Assembly (NCBI RefSeq): GCF_025562755.1
Contig: NZ_CP103300.1
Span: 2,860,001-2,912,500 of the forward strand
Direction: 5' to 3'
DNA: 52,500 nt
Source: Endozoicomonas euniceicola
GTDB lineage: Bacteria > Pseudomonadota > Gammaproteobacteria > Pseudomonadales > Endozoicomonadaceae
Of the stretch, positions 51,209 to 52,500 are shown one piece after another. Position 1 is the stretch's first letter. The number at the start of each line of letters is the position of its first letter. The position numbers and the translations under genes are program-made. The notes beneath the pieces were generated by a model. That model did no database searches, was not told the DNA's origin, and was given only the letters and a program-made list of their open reading frames with translations.

Positions 51209-52213
51209 ATGATCGGCGATGCTATTTCTAAGAACTGCTGGCAACCTTCCGCTTCGTTAGTGACGCTGCGCAGAAGAGCAGAGCTGCTTAAAGGTATACG
51301 GCAGTACTTTGACGATCATTCAGTTCTGGAAGTTGAAACTCCAATGCTTTCAGGCGCTGCAACCGTCGATGTGTTTATTGATAGCTTTCAGGTTCAGTAC
51401 AAACCTTTAGGAGAGGGGTACGAAAAGGATTGCTATCTGCATACGTCTCCAGAGTTTGCGATGAAAAGACTGTTGGCTGCCGGCAGTGGCGATATCTACT
51501 CTCTTGGCCGGGTTTTTCGTAACGGTGAAGCAGGTGGTAGGCACAATCCTGAATTCACCATGCTTGAGTATTATCGGGTTGGGATGGATCAACAGACCCT
51601 AATGGACGATATGACAGCCTTACTCGGTTCTGTCTCTGCCTTTGTGGAAGTTAGCCGGGTCAGTTACAGCGACATATTCAGCCAGTATCTTGGAATAAAC
51701 CCTCATACAGCAACGTCAAGCGATCTGACTGAGCTTGTTCATTACCATGTAGATGCTCAGCTAAACGATCTGGATCGGAATGACTGCCTCGACCTGTTGT
51801 TCTCTACCGTTATCGAACCCAACCTTGGGAAAAGCTCTCCGGAAACACTGGCTGGTGTTTACGTTTATGACTACCCTGCCAGCATGTCGGCACTGGCTCG
51901 AACCCATAAAGATAAAGAAGGGTATAAAGTAGCAGCCCGGTTTGAGTTGTTTATTAATGGTGTAGAGCTGGCCAACGGTTATCATGAACTTACCGATGCC
52001 ATGGAACAGAAAGCCCGCTTTATTAATGAGCTGGAAAAGCGGCAGACTCAGGGATACCCTGTTTACCCTTACGATCAGAACCTGATTGCGGCTTTGGAGC
52101 ATGGATTACCAGATTGCGCCGGGGTTGCTATTGGCATAGATCGACTCTTGATGCTTATGCTTGGGAAGAAAGCGATTGCAGAGGTCGTCTCATTCGATTT
52201 CCGTCGAGCCTGA
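51209..52213 (+). CDS. epmA: EF-P--(R)-beta-lysine ligase EpmA (GenX/PoxA)
   Basis: 334 aa; a class II lysyl-tRNA-synthetase catalytic core without the anticodon-binding domain. Motif 1 region DHSVLEVETPMLS, motif 2 YSLGRVFRNGEAGGRHNPEFTMLEYYRVG, motif 3 GVAIGIDRLLMLMLG, and the GVELANGYHEL substrate-pocket segment. It ligates beta-lysine to Lys34 of EF-P. Start ATG has aggag 11 bp upstream. Downstream 52214-52462 shows no gene I can support. Confidence 0.96.
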   Translation: MIGDAISKNCWQPSASLVTLRRRAELLKGIRQYFDDHSVLEVETPMLSGAATVDVFIDSFQVQYKPLGEGYEKDCYLHTSPEFAMKRLLAAGSGDIYSLGRVFRNGEAGGRHNPEFTMLEYYRVGMDQQTLMDDMTALLGSVSAFVEVSRVSYSDIFSQYLGINPHTATSSDLTELVHYHVDAQLNDLDRNDCLDLLFSTVIEPNLGKSSPETLAGVYVYDYPASMSALARTHKDKEGYKVAARFELFINGVELANGYHELTDAMEQKARFINELEKRQTQGYPVYPYDQNLIAALEHGLPDCAGVAIGIDRLLMLMLGKKAIAEVVSFDFRRA

Positions 52214-52462
52214 AAGTATAAAGCGTCCTTCCTATATAGATGTAGAACCTGTTTTTCAGGGCGCTTGCCTTCAGTACGACTTTCACTGCGATAGGCGTGA
52301 TTAATTTCAATTACTGCTTGCCATAGATCAATTTCTGCGTATACTACGCCTCCACTGATCGGGACATCACTTCCAAAGCCGCTTCTAACGAAGCCCATCT
52401 GAAGTTTCAGTCACGAATCCAGATTGATCTGCTACTTACTTTTTTTAGAACGAGTTAAGTGG

Positions 52463-52490
52463 TTGACATCAAAAACGGATTCGCTAGAAT
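52463..52490 (+). promoter_or_regulatory. Strong sigma70 promoter of rRNA/tRNA type at window end
   Basis: TTGACA (52463-52468), 16-bp spacer, TAGAAT (52485-52490), and a G/C-rich discriminator gcaccgccgc. The upstream 52435-52455 is A/T-rich like an UP element. This architecture is typical of stringently controlled rRNA or tRNA operons, whose gene would begin just outside the window. Confidence 0.75.
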
Positions 52491-52500
52491 GCACCGCCGC

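Noticed and set aside
52075..52398. Minus-strand open frame of 107 codons after epmA
   Set aside because: Overlaps the conserved 3' end of epmA, lacks a ribosome-binding site and shows no recognisable family.

Overview
The window looks like a chromosomal segment of a gammaproteobacterium of the Oceanospirillales type, possibly a relative of Endozoicomonas. This is an inference from gene content, not a database result. Supporting evidence: 23S/5S rRNA with an intervening sequence, a complete EpmA/EpmB/EF-P module, RadD, YggX beside MutY, a PilU ATPase, SerB with a YtjB-like neighbour, and many secreted or host-interaction-like proteins.

Layout. 1-2360: 3' part of a 23S rRNA gene whose helix-45 region carries an intervening sequence encoding a four-helix-bundle protein, then 5S rRNA and a terminator. 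2425-8470: small envelope proteins, a secreted lipase-like hydrolase, a YceI/cytochrome b561 pair, RadD and a ComEA-like protein. 8471-14032: one very large autotransporter. 14226-17787: an Ada-like DNA alkyltransferase, several unrecognised proteins, a transposase fragment and two identical tRNA-Phe genes. 17809-22184: yggX, selO, a serpin-like secreted protein with a zinc ribbon, and mutY. 22546-26442: a CBS-less MgtE-type channel converging on a Zur-box-controlled operon of a His-rich outer-membrane protein, a ZnuA-like binding protein and a ZnuB-like permease.

26564-30791 is the most striking region. Four paralogous genes encode proteins resembling the A subunits of cholera/pertussis-type ADP-ribosyltransferase toxins. 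Three stand in tandem with near-identical spacers; the fourth is separated by a small secreted-protein gene, an IS5-type transposase remnant and a REP-like palindrome. 30829-37315: pilU, asmA, an ISAzo13-type insertion sequence whose transposase needs a -1 frameshift at an A8 run, and a triple-SPOR protein. 37955-41344: a gamma-glutamylcyclotransferase-like secreted protein and a histidine cluster hisB-hisH-(DUF4870)-hisF from which hisA is missing. 41402-48619: nitroreductase, YtjB-like protein, serB, a secreted HAD phosphatase-like protein, a lipoprotein and a PilZ-like protein. 48828-52213: epmB, efp and epmA, with an unrelated His/Gly-rich secreted protein between efp and epmA. The window ends in a strong rRNA/tRNA-type promoter.

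Genes that work together: the Zur-box operon (outer membrane, periplasm and inner membrane steps of zinc uptake, ATPase not present here); epmA/epmB/efp (post-translational modification of EF-P Lys34 for polyproline translation); hisB/H/F (histidine synthesis); yceI with cytochrome b561. The ADP-ribosyltransferase array, autotransporter, serpin-like protein, lipase and other exported proteins suggest a host-associated lifestyle.
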